The translations under genes and the position numbers were made by a program. Under the pieces are notes generated by a model, which did no database searches, was not told where the DNA came from, and saw only the letters and a program-made list of their open reading frames with translations. A DNA stretch of 47,200 nucleotides from Cryobacterium sp. (GTDB lineage: Bacteria; Actinomycetota; Actinomycetes; Actinomycetales; Microbacteriaceae): contig NZ_JAODBG010000088.1 in assembly GCF_025463825.1 (NCBI RefSeq), positions 1 to 47,200 on the forward strand. Direction: 5' to 3'. Below are positions 7,643 to 15,874 of the stretch, piece after piece. How positions within the stretch are numbered: the stretch's first letter is position 1; each line of letters starts with the position of its first letter.

Positions 7643-8224
7643 GTGTTTACCGCCCTCTTAGATAGCTGCGTGCTGTGGCCCAGCACCCTCCGGGACTTCC
7701 TGCTTTCCCTAGCGATTGATATGCCTGCGTGGAGTAGCGCGGTCTTGGATGAGGTCGAACGTAATGAGGCTGTGAAGCTTACTGAGCGCGGGCCAAAGCT
7801 GAGCGATGGTGAAGCAGCACAGCGCGCGGCCGCCTTGGTCCGGCAGATGCGTCTCATGTTCCCGGATGCTGAGACTCAGGGGTGGGAGCCGCTGGAGGGC
7901 ACTTTTGATCTCCCCGATATCGATGACGAGCACGTGGTCGCCGCCGCGGTCCTAGCGAAAGCAGGGGCGATCGTGACCGAGAACGCGAAGGATTTCCCGA
8001 GTGACCGGATACCGCCGCAGATCAAGATCCTGAGCGCGAGAGAGTTCTGTCGGGACACTGTTGAAATGAACCCCCAGCTCGCTTTGAGGGCCGTCCGAGA
8101 GATGGCCGCGAGGTCTGGGAGATCCGGTCCAAGACTCGATGAGGGCTCCATCTTGGACATCCTCGAGCAGCGCTACAGCCTCCATGAGGCCACAGCGATG
8201 ATCAGAGAATCGATGAACCTGTGA
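7643..8224 (+). CDS. PIN-domain ribonuclease toxin (VapC-like, PIN_3 group)
   Basis: The 193-residue protein begins at a GTG four bases after the antitoxin stop. Acidic residues match the PIN site: D7 in ALLDSCVLWP, a Glu in VLDEVERNE (about 37-39), D95 in PDIDDEHVVAAA and D117 in VTENAKDFP. PIN toxins are Mg2+-dependent ribonucleases that cleave tRNA or rRNA. The protein is longer than classic VapC (about 130). Its extra C-terminal helical region (about 130-193, LALRAVREMAARSGRSGPRLDEGSILDILEQ) is usual for PIN_3 proteins of this type. No frameshift is visible, so the pair may be functional although it sits in a decaying region. Confidence 0.85.
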   Translation: MFTALLDSCVLWPSTLRDFLLSLAIDMPAWSSAVLDEVERNEAVKLTERGPKLSDGEAAQRAAALVRQMRLMFPDAETQGWEPLEGTFDLPDIDDEHVVAAAVLAKAGAIVTENAKDFPSDRIPPQIKILSAREFCRDTVEMNPQLALRAVREMAARSGRSGPRLDEGSILDILEQRYSLHEATAMIRESMNL

Positions 8225-8468
8225 CCCGCGCAGCGCCTTACAGCTGATCAAACCGCGAGCGTTTGTTTGCAGACATCTGGGTTGCCTCAGTCGCTGGGGA
8301 ATTGGCCAACAGCTCGTTGACCAATTGGGACAGGTTGTTCCCAGATCGGATGTTTAGCGGGCGGGTGGGTGGCGCCGCGGACACGGTTGTGAGCTTTATC
8401 GAGGATGAGCCGGTTGTCATCGGGCCAAGTGGTTGCCAGACAGTCGTTCGGAGCATTCCTGCACGCAC
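8225..8468. other. Gap without a confident gene
   Basis: Short open frames exist on both strands (a plus-strand frame from a TTG at 8263, a minus-strand frame from about 8468), but neither has a ribosome site, a domain I recognise or support from neighbours. The stretch joins the toxin gene to the decayed mobilisation genes and is most likely remnant DNA. Confidence 0.5.
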
Positions 8469-8933
8469 CTATGGGCCGGCAGGCGTGTTCGTCGCGGTGC
8501 TGTCGTCCGGGCGAACAGCGCCGGCAAGGTTTGCAGGGATTAGCGCGGCTCGCTTCATCTCGCGTGTGGCGATGCCGAGACGCCCGGCAACTTCGGCGCG
8601 GGATGCACCCGTTGTCAGCATCTCGTCGATGATTAGGGCTGCACTTGTGCGCCGGGCGGCGGTGTTCTTCTCCGCTTAAGCGCGGATGCGGGTGATCTCT
8701 TTTTCTGCCAGCTCGGTTACCTCGTCTATCTGCTCGAGGTACGTGAAGTAATCGACGGCCAGGGACTCTAGTTTGTCCTCGCGTTCACGGAACTGTGCGG
8801 ACTTCTCACGGGCGAGCTGCCGGGCCGCGCCGCAAAAGCCGCCCGGTAGGGGTTGGAGCTGAGCATTGGGAGCGAGGTCAGTTGCTGCAGACTAGCTCGG
8901 CCGTTGCTTTTCGACCGCGTTTACTGTACTCAC
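8469..8933 (-). pseudogene. Decayed small coiled-coil/HTH gene divergent from the relaxase
   Basis: Reading the minus strand from a GTG at 8933 gives VSTVNAVEKQRPS, then a TAG. A shift of frame restores SLQQLTSLPMLSSNPYRAAF, and a second shift gives QLAREKSAQFRERE followed by a long charged helix (DYFTYLEQIDEVTELAEKEITRIRA). A TAA at 8676-8678 then interrupts the frame. The same frame goes on as AEKNTAARRTSAALIIDEML and an HTH-like segment (ASRAEVAGRLGIATREMKRA), ending at 8469. The simplest reading is one gene of about 150 codons broken by two frameshifts and one nonsense codon. Genes of this shape lie divergent to traA on actinobacterial plasmids as far as I recall. I give no function beyond a likely DNA-binding or mobilisation role. 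Confidence 0.6.
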
Positions 8934-9071
8934 CTCGTTCTTCGTCGGCTCCGTGCACTCCCCTGGTCTCAAAGCACAGCCGTAGTCTCATCGATCCCGG
9001 CCGCTTTCTTTCCTCATTCTTCGTCATTTAATCCGTCACTCCTCTGGCATTAGTAATCAACGAGGCAAACT
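8934..9071. other. Intergenic region between divergent mobilisation genes, possible oriT remnant
   Basis: This 138-bp region lies between the start of the decayed coiled-coil gene and the start of the relaxase. Transfer origins often sit beside MobF relaxase genes. I see no clear inverted repeat or nic-like motif, so this is positional inference only. Confidence 0.25.
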
Positions 9072-11300
9072 GTGCGTGTGATGACCATGCATATCCTCTC
9101 CGCGGGAGACGGGTATGCGTACTACACGAGCGAGACCGTGACCGGTGACGTTAAGCGCGAGAACGGCCGTGAGCTGGGCGATTACTACACCGAGGATGGC
9201 AACCCTCCCGGTGTCTGGATCGGTGGTGGCTTGACCGCTCTTGGCGTGACCGGAACGGTTACCGAGGAGCAGATGAAGGCTCTTTACGGTGAAGGGTTGC
9301 ACCCAGACGCGGAATGGATCATCACCGCCGCACAGGCCCAGGGGAAGACCGCGGATGGGGCGATCGCGGAGGCCAAACTGGGGCGGTCGTACTACGGCTA
9401 CAGCACCGGAGGCACCGACTTGAAGGACTAGATCGAGGCCGGATACGCCGACGTCGATAAGACGAAACGACGTGAACCCAGCGTTGCCGAGCGACGCGTG
9501 ATCCGGGCCCGCGAAGGCGCCCTGGCGTTTCGTGAGGCCAAGGGGCGTCCGGCCGCGGACAAGGAAGAGCTCGGCCGGTTCATCACCGCGGCGACCCGGC
9601 CGCCGCAACAAGCCGTCGCCGGATTCGACCTGGTCTTCTCCCCCGCCAAGAGCGTGTCCCTACTCTGGGGCCTGGGTGACGAACCCACCCGTCAGGCGAT
9701 CGAGGCCGCGCAGGCGGTCGCTATCGCTGACACGGTGAAGTACCTCGAGCGTGAGGCTGTCGCCACCCGCGCCGGCACGAACGGCGTCGCCCAGATCGAC
9801 GTCGAGGGCGGTCTGATCGCGACCCTGTTCCGACACTACGACTCCCGCAACGGCGGCCCGCAACTGCACGATCACCTAGTCGTCGCGAACAAGGTCAAGG
9901 GGGTCGACGGCAAGTGGCGAACCCTGGATTCCAAGCTTCTCCACCGGCAGGGTGTCGCCGCATCCGAGTTCTACAACCAGCGCGTCAGGACGAGGTCACC
10001 AGCACGCTGGGCCTAACCACGGAGCTGCGCGAAGTCACCCCGGGCAAATGCCCCGTGGCCGAGATCGCAGGTATCGACGAGCGCCTCACCTCGCAGTTCT
10101 CGACCCGGTCTGCAGATATCAAGAAGGCAGTCGGCCAGCTCGAGAAGGACTACCGCGCCAGCCACGGCCGCTCCCCCGACGCGGCCGCCCGCATCAAGCT
10201 CGCCCAGCAAGCCACCCTCGACACCCGCGCGCAAAAACTGCACGCCCGCTCCCTCGCAGCGCTCCGCACCGAGTGGGCCGCAAAAGGCACTGAACGCGTT
10301 GGCACCGCCACCATCCGGAACCTCCTTCTGGATGCTCGTGCCGCCGCACACGCGACGGACGAGACAAGAGCTGAGCCGCGCCTGGTGGATATCGACCGTG
10401 CTGCTCGCCAGGTCGTCGCGACGGTGTCTGAGCACCACGCGGTCTGGGGGCCGCACATGATCGAAGCCGAAGCCCGCCGCTGGGTCCAGAACGAAACCAG
10501 CCGCGGAGCTGTGCCAGCCGGCACCGTCGAGCAGATCACCCGGCGAGCGTTGGAGACGGACTCAATCGCGGTCACATCGCCCGCTCCGCACGGTGCGTTC
10601 CAACCCTTGACCCGTCGTGACGGGTCGAGCATTTACGATCATAAGAGCCGCATGCTCTTCACCTCCGCCGGCCTATTGGCTGCCGAAGATACCCTCCTCG
10701 ACGCTGCCCGCACCCGGACAATCGCGCCGGTCGCCGTAGCCGAGTTTGACTGGACCGCCGCGGCCCACAGTGGTCCGCTGGACGCGGGACAGCGGGCCCT
10801 GGCCCGGGAGTTCACGACGTCGGGAACGCTGCTGGTCGTGGGGACGGGCCCTGCCGGGGCGGGTAAAACGACCGCGCTGGCGTTGGCGGCCCGCGCCACC
10901 GAGCACGCCGGCGGCCGGCTGATCGAATTGGCCCCATCCGCAACTGCCGCCACCGTGTTCCGTGACGCCGTGGGCGTGCCCGCGGCGACGATCCACTCGT
11001 TCGTGGGTGCCTACGACACCCACGGCGACGCGACACCGGATAGTCGCCAACCGGACGAGTTGAAGCTGCGTCCGGGCGATATCGTCGTGGTCGACGAGGC
11101 CGGCATGGCCGGCATGGCCGGCACCGTCAACTTGGCCAAAGTCACCCGAATCGCCGAACGCCACGGCGCTCACGTGCGCCTGATTGGTGACGATCGGCAA
11201 CTCGCTGCCGTCGAATCCGGTGGAGCGCTTCGCCTACTGGAACGTGAAGTCGGTTCGGTCCAGCTCGAGCAGATCCACCGGTTCGCCTCCCAAAATACGG
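9072..11300 (+). pseudogene. MobF-family conjugative relaxase/helicase (TraA-like), broken
   Basis: The TrwC-type N terminus is clear: MHILSAGDGYAYYTSETVTGD, then DYYTEDGNPPGVWIGGGL. A TAG at 9429-9431 interrupts it after TGGTDLKD. The same frame resumes with IEAGYADVDKTKRREPSV and the relaxase core (FDLVFSPAKSVSLLWGLGD; metal-binding QLHDHLVVANKV). Near 9987 a one-base loss shifts the frame (SEFYNQRV to QDEVTSTLGL). The helicase half keeps Walker A (GTGPAGAGKTTAL), Walker B (IVVVDEAGM) and IGDDRQLAAVESGGALRLLE. Homology stops after QLEQIHRF near 11295, so the C-terminal helicase motifs are missing. Intact homologues exceed 1000 residues. The gene marks a former plasmid or integrative conjugative element. 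Nicking and strand unwinding cannot be carried out by these pieces. Confidence 0.88.
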
Positions 11301-11334
11301 CTTGTCACGGTGGCGTCGCTGTTACCGGTCCACC

Positions 11335-11945
11335 TCACGAACGCACGCCCTCGGACCTGCGCGTGCCGGGCGCGCCCGACGAAGCGGTATCGAGCCAGGC
11401 CCGCAGGGCCGGGTAGAGCTCGTACAGATGCGTTGCGGTGACCGTCGGGGTGGCGCCGGCCGGCAGGTGGCCGCCGACGAGGGCGGTCGTGGCTCCGCGG
11501 GCGTGTGCGGGCGCGAGGTCGTTCGCCCAGACGTCCCCGATGCTGGTCAGGCCGGTGGCGGCATCCGTGTCGGCGGGCAACAGGGCGAGCAATTCGTCCA
11601 GCAGCGGCCCGAAGCCGGCCGGCTTGCCCACCGAGGTGTGCACGGTGTCGAAGGCGCCGGCCAGGCCCAGGGAGGCCAAGGCCTCGTGGATCCGGATGCT
11701 GGGACATTCGTCGCGAGCACGAGGTGGGCCTTCGGCCGGGCCTCGGCCAGGAACTCGGCCAGGCCGGTCGGCGCGATCACCGGCGCGGCCGCGGTGGCGA
11801 GCTCGACCCGGCTCGCCAGGTACGCGCTGCTGCGCACACCGGCGGGCACGGCGTAGCTCTCGGCGAGTACCCGGACGAGGTCGTAGCCGTCGATCGGGTT
11901 GGCGGCGTCGGCGCCGCTGCCGGGCCGTGGAGCGAGCAGATCATC
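11335..11945 (-). pseudogene. HAD-like hydrolase fragment, frameshifted
   Basis: The minus strand reads DLLAPRPGSGADAANPIDGYDLVRVL, through LASRVELATAAAPVI, to KAHLVLATNVP. It then needs a one-base shift near 11700 to continue as SIRIHEALASLGLAGAFDTVHTSVGKPAGFGPLLDELL. It ends with the HAD motif IV region (SIGDVWANDLAPA) and a short tail. Motif II (LATN), the motif III Lys (VGKP) and motif IV (GDVWAND) are present. The motif I DxDxT nucleophile segment is missing, so the 5' end is also lost. The relaxase remnant abuts its 3' end. Family members are small-molecule phosphatases; this copy should be inactive. Confidence 0.6.
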
Positions 11946-12489
11946 ACGGCCCGCAATTCGAGGCGCTGCACGCCGCGGCCGGCCTCGAGGCCGAGTGGCC
12001 GGTCGGTAACGCGGGGTGCTGCATGTCTACGGCTACCTGTTGTCGAAGGTGGCCACGCCGTACGGCCTCAAGGGTGACCGCTGGCGGAACGGCGAGCTGG
12101 CCGAGCTGCTCGGCCTGGCGCCCAGCGCGTTCCTGCTCGAGGCGGCGGAATCGGCCGGCGAGACCGTGTTGCAGCGCGTGACGCAGGCCACCCTGCCGCA
12201 CCTGGCCCATCTCGCGCACGGTCGCGGCGACCTCCTGGTGATCGACGACGAAGTGCCCGGCGGCGGCACGTTCTTTCGCACCACCGTGCTCAGCGCACGC
12301 GGCCGCGACAGCGCCGCCTTGGTCTACGGTGTGTGCGAGGGCGGGCGGATGCGCCTGGTCACGGCGTTCCCGCTCGCCGACCCGACCGCGGCGTCGCTCG
12401 ACGCCCTCGCGGCCGATCCGCCCCGCATGCGCTACAACGCGGCGTTGGCTACGATGCCGCCCCGGTCACCGCTGCAGCGCCGCCACTGA
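11927..12489 (+). pseudogene. Unrecognised protein gene with a frameshift near 12012
   Basis: From a GTG at 11927 the frame reads ERADHHGPQFEALHAAAGLEAEWPVGNA. At GCGGGGTGCTG (about 12011-12020) it must shift to continue as VLHVYGYLLSKVATPYGLKGDRWRNGELAELLGLAPSAF. The rest stays open to 12489 and is well formed (LLVIDDEVPGGGTFFRTTVL, ALVYGVCEGGRMRLVTAFPLADP). Both halves have normal coding composition, so I read it as one gene of about 185 codons with a one- or two-base indel. If the shift is an assembly error the gene is intact. I do not recognise the family. It converges on purL, and a long-armed hairpin lies between them. Confidence 0.5.
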
Positions 12490-12516
12490 CCGGCTCCACA
12501 CGGCGGGCGGCGCTGC

Positions 12517-12579
12517 TCGCGAGAGCGGTGCTGTGGGCTCGTCAGCGGTGCTGAAGCAACCCTTCACCCGCTCTCGCGA
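12517..12579. terminator. Inverted repeat between convergent genes
   Basis: TCGCGAGAGCGG at 12517-12528 pairs perfectly with its complement at 12568-12579 across a 39-base loop. It lies between the plus-strand unknown gene and the minus-strand purL stop codon and overlaps neither. A bidirectional terminator is plausible; no U-tract is present. Confidence 0.5.
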
Positions 12580-12585
12580 AGGTCG

Positions 12586-14892
12586 CTACGCGAACGCGTT
12601 CGGCAGGGTGCTGCGGTGCCGCGACTGCAGCTCGCTGAGCGGCACCGTGAAGTAATCCTGGATCTCGAGCTGGGGAGCGGTGGCATCCGTCACGCCGATG
12701 CGCAGCACCGGGTAGTCGCGGCCTTCGCAGAGGCCGAGGAACTTGACGTCGTCCTCGCGGGGCACGGAGACAAGGACCCGGCCGGTCGACTCCGAGAACA
12801 GGGCAACGGATGCGTCGATGCCGTCGCGCTCGAGGATGTCGCCGAGCCAGACCCGGGCGCCGACACCGAACCGGAGAACGGCCTCGGCGAGAGCCTGCGC
12901 GAGGCCGCCCGTGGAGAGGTCGTGCGCGCTGTCGATCAAAGCCTCGATCGACGCGGCGTGCAGCAGCCCGGCGAGGTCGGCTTCGCGGCCGAGATCCACC
13001 ACGGGCGGCACACCGCCGAGGTGGTCGTGCACGACAGCGCTCCAGGCGGAGCCGTCGAGCTCTTCGCGGGTGATGCCGAGCAGGTAGATGTTGTGTCCGT
13101 CGTCCTGCCAGCCGCTGGGCACGCGGCGGGCCACGTCGTCGATCACGCCGAGCACGGCCACGACAGGGGTCGGGTGGATCGGCTGGTCGCCGGTCTGGTT
13201 GTAGAAGGACACGTTGCCGCCGGTGACCGGGATCTCCAGCTCGAGGCAGCCATCCGCGAGGCCCGTAACGGCCTGGGAGAACTGCCACATGACCTCGGGG
13301 TTCTCGGGGGAGCCGAAGTTGAGGCAGTCGCTGATGCCCACCGGCACGGCGCCCGTGACGGCCACGTTGCGGTACGCCTCGGCCAGGGCCAGCTGGGCGC
13401 CGCGGTACGGGTCGAGCTGGCAGTAGCGGCCGTTCGCGTCGGAGGCGATGACGAAGCCCAGGCCCGACTCCTCATCGATGCGGATCATGCCGGCGTCGTC
13501 GGGGAAGGACAGGGCGGTGTTGCCCATCACGTAGCGGTCGTACTGGTCGGTGATCCAGCTCGGGTCGGCCAGGTTGGGCGAGCCGAGCAGGGCGAGGAAC
13601 TGCTCCTGCAGGGTGGCGGCATCCGTCAAGCGGGGCAGGGCGGAGGCGCTGTCGGCCTGCAGGGCGTCGATCCAGGTGGGGTAGGCCACCGGGCGGTCGT
13701 AGACCGGGCCATCGACGGCGACGGTGCGCGGGTCGACGTTGACGATCTCTTCACCGTGGAAGTCGATGATCAGCCGGCCGGAGTCGGTGACCTCGCCGAG
13801 CACGCTGGTCTCCACGTCCCACTTCTCCACGACGGCGAGGAAGCCGGCGAGCTTCTCCGGCGTGACGACGGCCATCATGCGTTCCTGGCTCTCGCTCATC
13901 AGGATCTCTTCGGCCGTCAAAGACGGGTCGCGCAGCAGCACCTTCTCCAGCTGGATGTACATGCCGCCGTCGCCGTTGGAGGCCAGCTCGCTGGTGGCGC
14001 AGGAGATGCCCGCGGCGCCCAGGTCCTGGATGCCCTCGACGAGCTTCTCGCGGTACAGCTCGAGACAGCACTCGATGAGCACCTTTTCGGCGAACGGGTC
14101 GCCCACCTGCACGGCGGGCCGCTTGGTCGGGCCGCCCTCGCTGAAGGTGTCGGAGGCCAGGATGGATGCGCCGCCGATGCCGTCGCCGCCGGTGCGGGCG
14201 CCGAAGAGCACCACCTTGTTACCCGCGCCGGTCGCGTTGGCCAGGTGCAGGTCCTCGTGCCGCAACACGCCCACGGAAAGCGCGTTGACCAGGGGGTTGC
14301 CCTGGTAGACGGAGTCGAACCAGGTCTCGCCGCCGATGTTGGGCAGGCCCAGGCAGTTGCCGTAGAAGCTGATGCCGGAGACCACGCCGTGCACAACGCG
14401 GGCGGTGTCGGGGTCGTTGATGTCGCCGAAGCGGAGGGCGTCCATCACGGCGACCGGGCGGGCGCCCATCGAGATGATGTCGCGTACGATGCCGCCGACG
14501 CCTGTCGCGGCGCCCTGGAACGGCTCGATGTAGGAGGGGTGGTTGTGCGACTCGATCTTGAAGGTGACGGCCCAGCCCTCACCCACGTCGAGGACGCCGG
14601 CGTTCTCGCCCATGCCCACCATCAGGTTCTTCTTCATGGCGGGGGAGACCTTGTCGCCGAACTGGCGCAGGTACTTCTTCGAGCTCTTGTAGGAGCAGTG
14701 TTCGCTCCACATCACCGAGTACATGGCGAGCTCACCCGAGGTGGGCCGGCGGCCCAGGATGGTGCGGATCTCGGCGTATTCGCCGGGCGTCAACCCGAGG
14801 GCGGCGTACGGCTGCTCCTTCTCGGGAGTGTTGATCGCATTGGTCACGGTGTCAGCGACGCCGCGGGAGGATGGGTTGGAAACAGCGGTCAC
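12586..14892 (-). CDS. purL: Phosphoribosylformylglycinamidine synthase subunit PurL
   Basis: The 768-residue protein is the small, stand-alone PurL (the ATP-dependent amidation of FGAR to FGAM in purine synthesis). It needs PurS and the glutaminase PurQ, both encoded about 6 kb away at 20.2-21.2 kb. Family landmarks are [47 protein letters not shown] (the His-containing active-site region), [25 protein letters not shown], and [22 protein letters not shown]. The start is a GTG at 14892 with GGGAG about 12 bases upstream; the first 30 residues form a flexible extension. Nearby upstream DNA includes the 40-bp palindrome at 14996. Confidence 0.97.
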   Translation of the reverse strand: MTAVSNPSSRGVADTVTNAINTPEKEQPYAALGLTPGEYAEIRTILGRRPTSGELAMYSVMWSEHCSYKSSKKYLRQFGDKVSPAMKKNLMVGMGENAGVLDVGEGWAVTFKIESHNHPSYIEPFQGAATGVGGIVRDIISMGARPVAVMDALRFGDINDPDTARVVHGVVSGISFYGNCLGLPNIGGETWFDSVYQGNPLVNALSVGVLRHEDLHLANATGAGNKVVLFGARTGGDGIGGASILASDTFSEGGPTKRPAVQVGDPFAEKVLIECCLELYREKLVEGIQDLGAAGISCATSELASNGDGGMYIQLEKVLLRDPSLTAEEILMSESQERMMAVVTPEKLAGFLAVVEKWDVETSVLGEVTDSGRLIIDFHGEEIVNVDPRTVAVDGPVYDRPVAYPTWIDALQADSASALPRLTDAATLQEQFLALLGSPNLADPSWITDQYDRYVMGNTALSFPDDAGMIRIDEESGLGFVIASDANGRYCQLDPYRGAQLALAEAYRNVAVTGAVPVGISDCLNFGSPENPEVMWQFSQAVTGLADGCLELEIPVTGGNVSFYNQTGDQPIHPTPVVAVLGVIDDVARRVPSGWQDDGHNIYLLGITREELDGSAWSAVVHDHLGGVPPVVDLGREADLAGLLHAASIEALIDSAHDLSTGGLAQALAEAVLRFGVGARVWLGDILERDGIDASVALFSESTGRVLVSVPREDDVKFLGLCEGRDYPVLRIGVTDATAPQLEIQDYFTVPLSELQSRHRSTLPNAFA

Positions 14893-14995
14893 GAGTGGCG
14901 TTCTCCCAGAGATAGCGGATGCTTGACCTGCTTAGTCTACCGGGCCGGGTCGGCCGCGACCCGGTGGGTGCCGCCCGGGGAGTTACGCGGGTCAG

Positions 14996-15035
14996 GCGCC
15001 GCTGCGCGGGTGGCGCGCCACCCGCGCAGCGGCGC
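14996..15035. repeat. Perfect 40-bp palindrome
   Basis: The arms are exact complements of 20 bp each (left arm GCGCCGCTGCGCGGGTGGCG) with no loop. The sequence is all G and C apart from four A/T positions. It lies between the starts/ends of purL and the EcfT gene. A diverged copy sits at 31041-31080 and shares its whole right arm. Confidence 0.9.
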
Positions 15036-15079
15036 GGAGCCCGCGCTCGACAAACACGTGCCGAGTGCCGGGCTGCCCG

Positions 15080-15874
15080 CTAGAACAGGGTGTCGGGCCC
15101 GAGGCTGAGGCCGAGGGCGCCGACGACGAACATGACGAGCAGCACAGCGCCGAGCGCGCAGACGAGGAGCAGCCCGTCGGCCGGGCCGAGTGGCACCGGA
15201 CGCCACACGGTGCGGGGACCACGGCCGAGACCCCTGGACTCCAGGGACTGCGACAGTCGTTCGCCGCGCCGCAACGACACGACCAGGAGGGCGAACGCGG
15301 CCGTGCCGAACGCACGCACCCCGAACCGGGTGCCGCCGCGAGCGCGAAGCGGCGACCGCACCGATTGCGCCTGGCGGATCACCTGCCATTCCCGGGGTAG
15401 TTGCTGCAGCATCCGGTAGCCGGCCAGGACCGCGAACGTCACCCGGGCGCTCAGCCTGGCGTGCTGATGGAGGCTGGTCATGAGCGCCACCGGGTCGGTC
15501 GTGGCGATGAAACCGATCGACAGGATGCCGATGGCCATGCTGCGCAGCGCTAGCGCCGATCCCACCACGAGTCCCTCCACGCTCACCCGGATCGGTGGCA
15601 GGTCGACCAGAACCTCGCCGGGCCGGCTCAGGGCGTTGACCACGAGGATCCCCAGAGCAAACCCGACGAACGGCAGGTGCGCCAGCAGCAGCGTGCGTGC
15701 CGGGATCCGGGCGAAGCCGAGTACGGCAGCGAGACCGAGCAGGTAGAGCACTCCGGGGGTGACCGGGTCGAACACGACGAGCAGCAGGAGGGAGACCAGG
15801 AAGAGGAGCGCCAGCTTCACGGTGGGGTTCCGCCGCGATAGCGGGGAGGCCGCCACGGCGCCGACCCAGCTCAC
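15080..15874 (-). CDS. ECF transporter membrane component EcfT (YkoC-like)
   Basis: The 264-residue membrane protein has about five or six helices and the EcfT coupling helices with Arg-containing motifs in the C-terminal half (VSLRRGERLSQSLESRGL, near residue 200). It connects the substrate-specific subunit to the double ATPase encoded just upstream. Its start overlaps the ATPase stop by four bases. Gene order ykoF-ykoE-ykoD-ykoC matches the thiamine-precursor (hydroxymethylpyrimidine) ECF system of Bacillus. The TPP riboswitch at the head of the operon supports the substrate. The C terminus ends 45 bp from the 40-bp palindrome. Confidence 0.88.
   Translation of the reverse strand: MSWVGAVAASPLSRRNPTVKLALLFLVSLLLLVVFDPVTPGVLYLLGLAAVLGFARIPARTLLLAHLPFVGFALGILVVNALSRPGEVLVDLPPIRVSVEGLVVGSALALRSMAIGILSIGFIATTDPVALMTSLHQHARLSARVTFAVLAGYRMLQQLPREWQVIRQAQSVRSPLRARGGTRFGVRAFGTAAFALLVVSLRRGERLSQSLESRGLGRGPRTVWRPVPLGPADGLLLVCALGAVLLVMFVVGALGLSLGPDTLF

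Noticed and set aside
8263-8679. Plus-strand frame starting at a TTG
   Set aside because: No ribosome site and no domain, and it overlaps a minus-strand remnant with coherent protein-like sequence.
12616-15108. 830-codon open frame on the plus strand opposite purL
   Set aside because: It is antisense to a certain purL gene, has Gly/Ala/Val/His-rich composition typical of GC-rich shadow frames, and has no recognisable domain.
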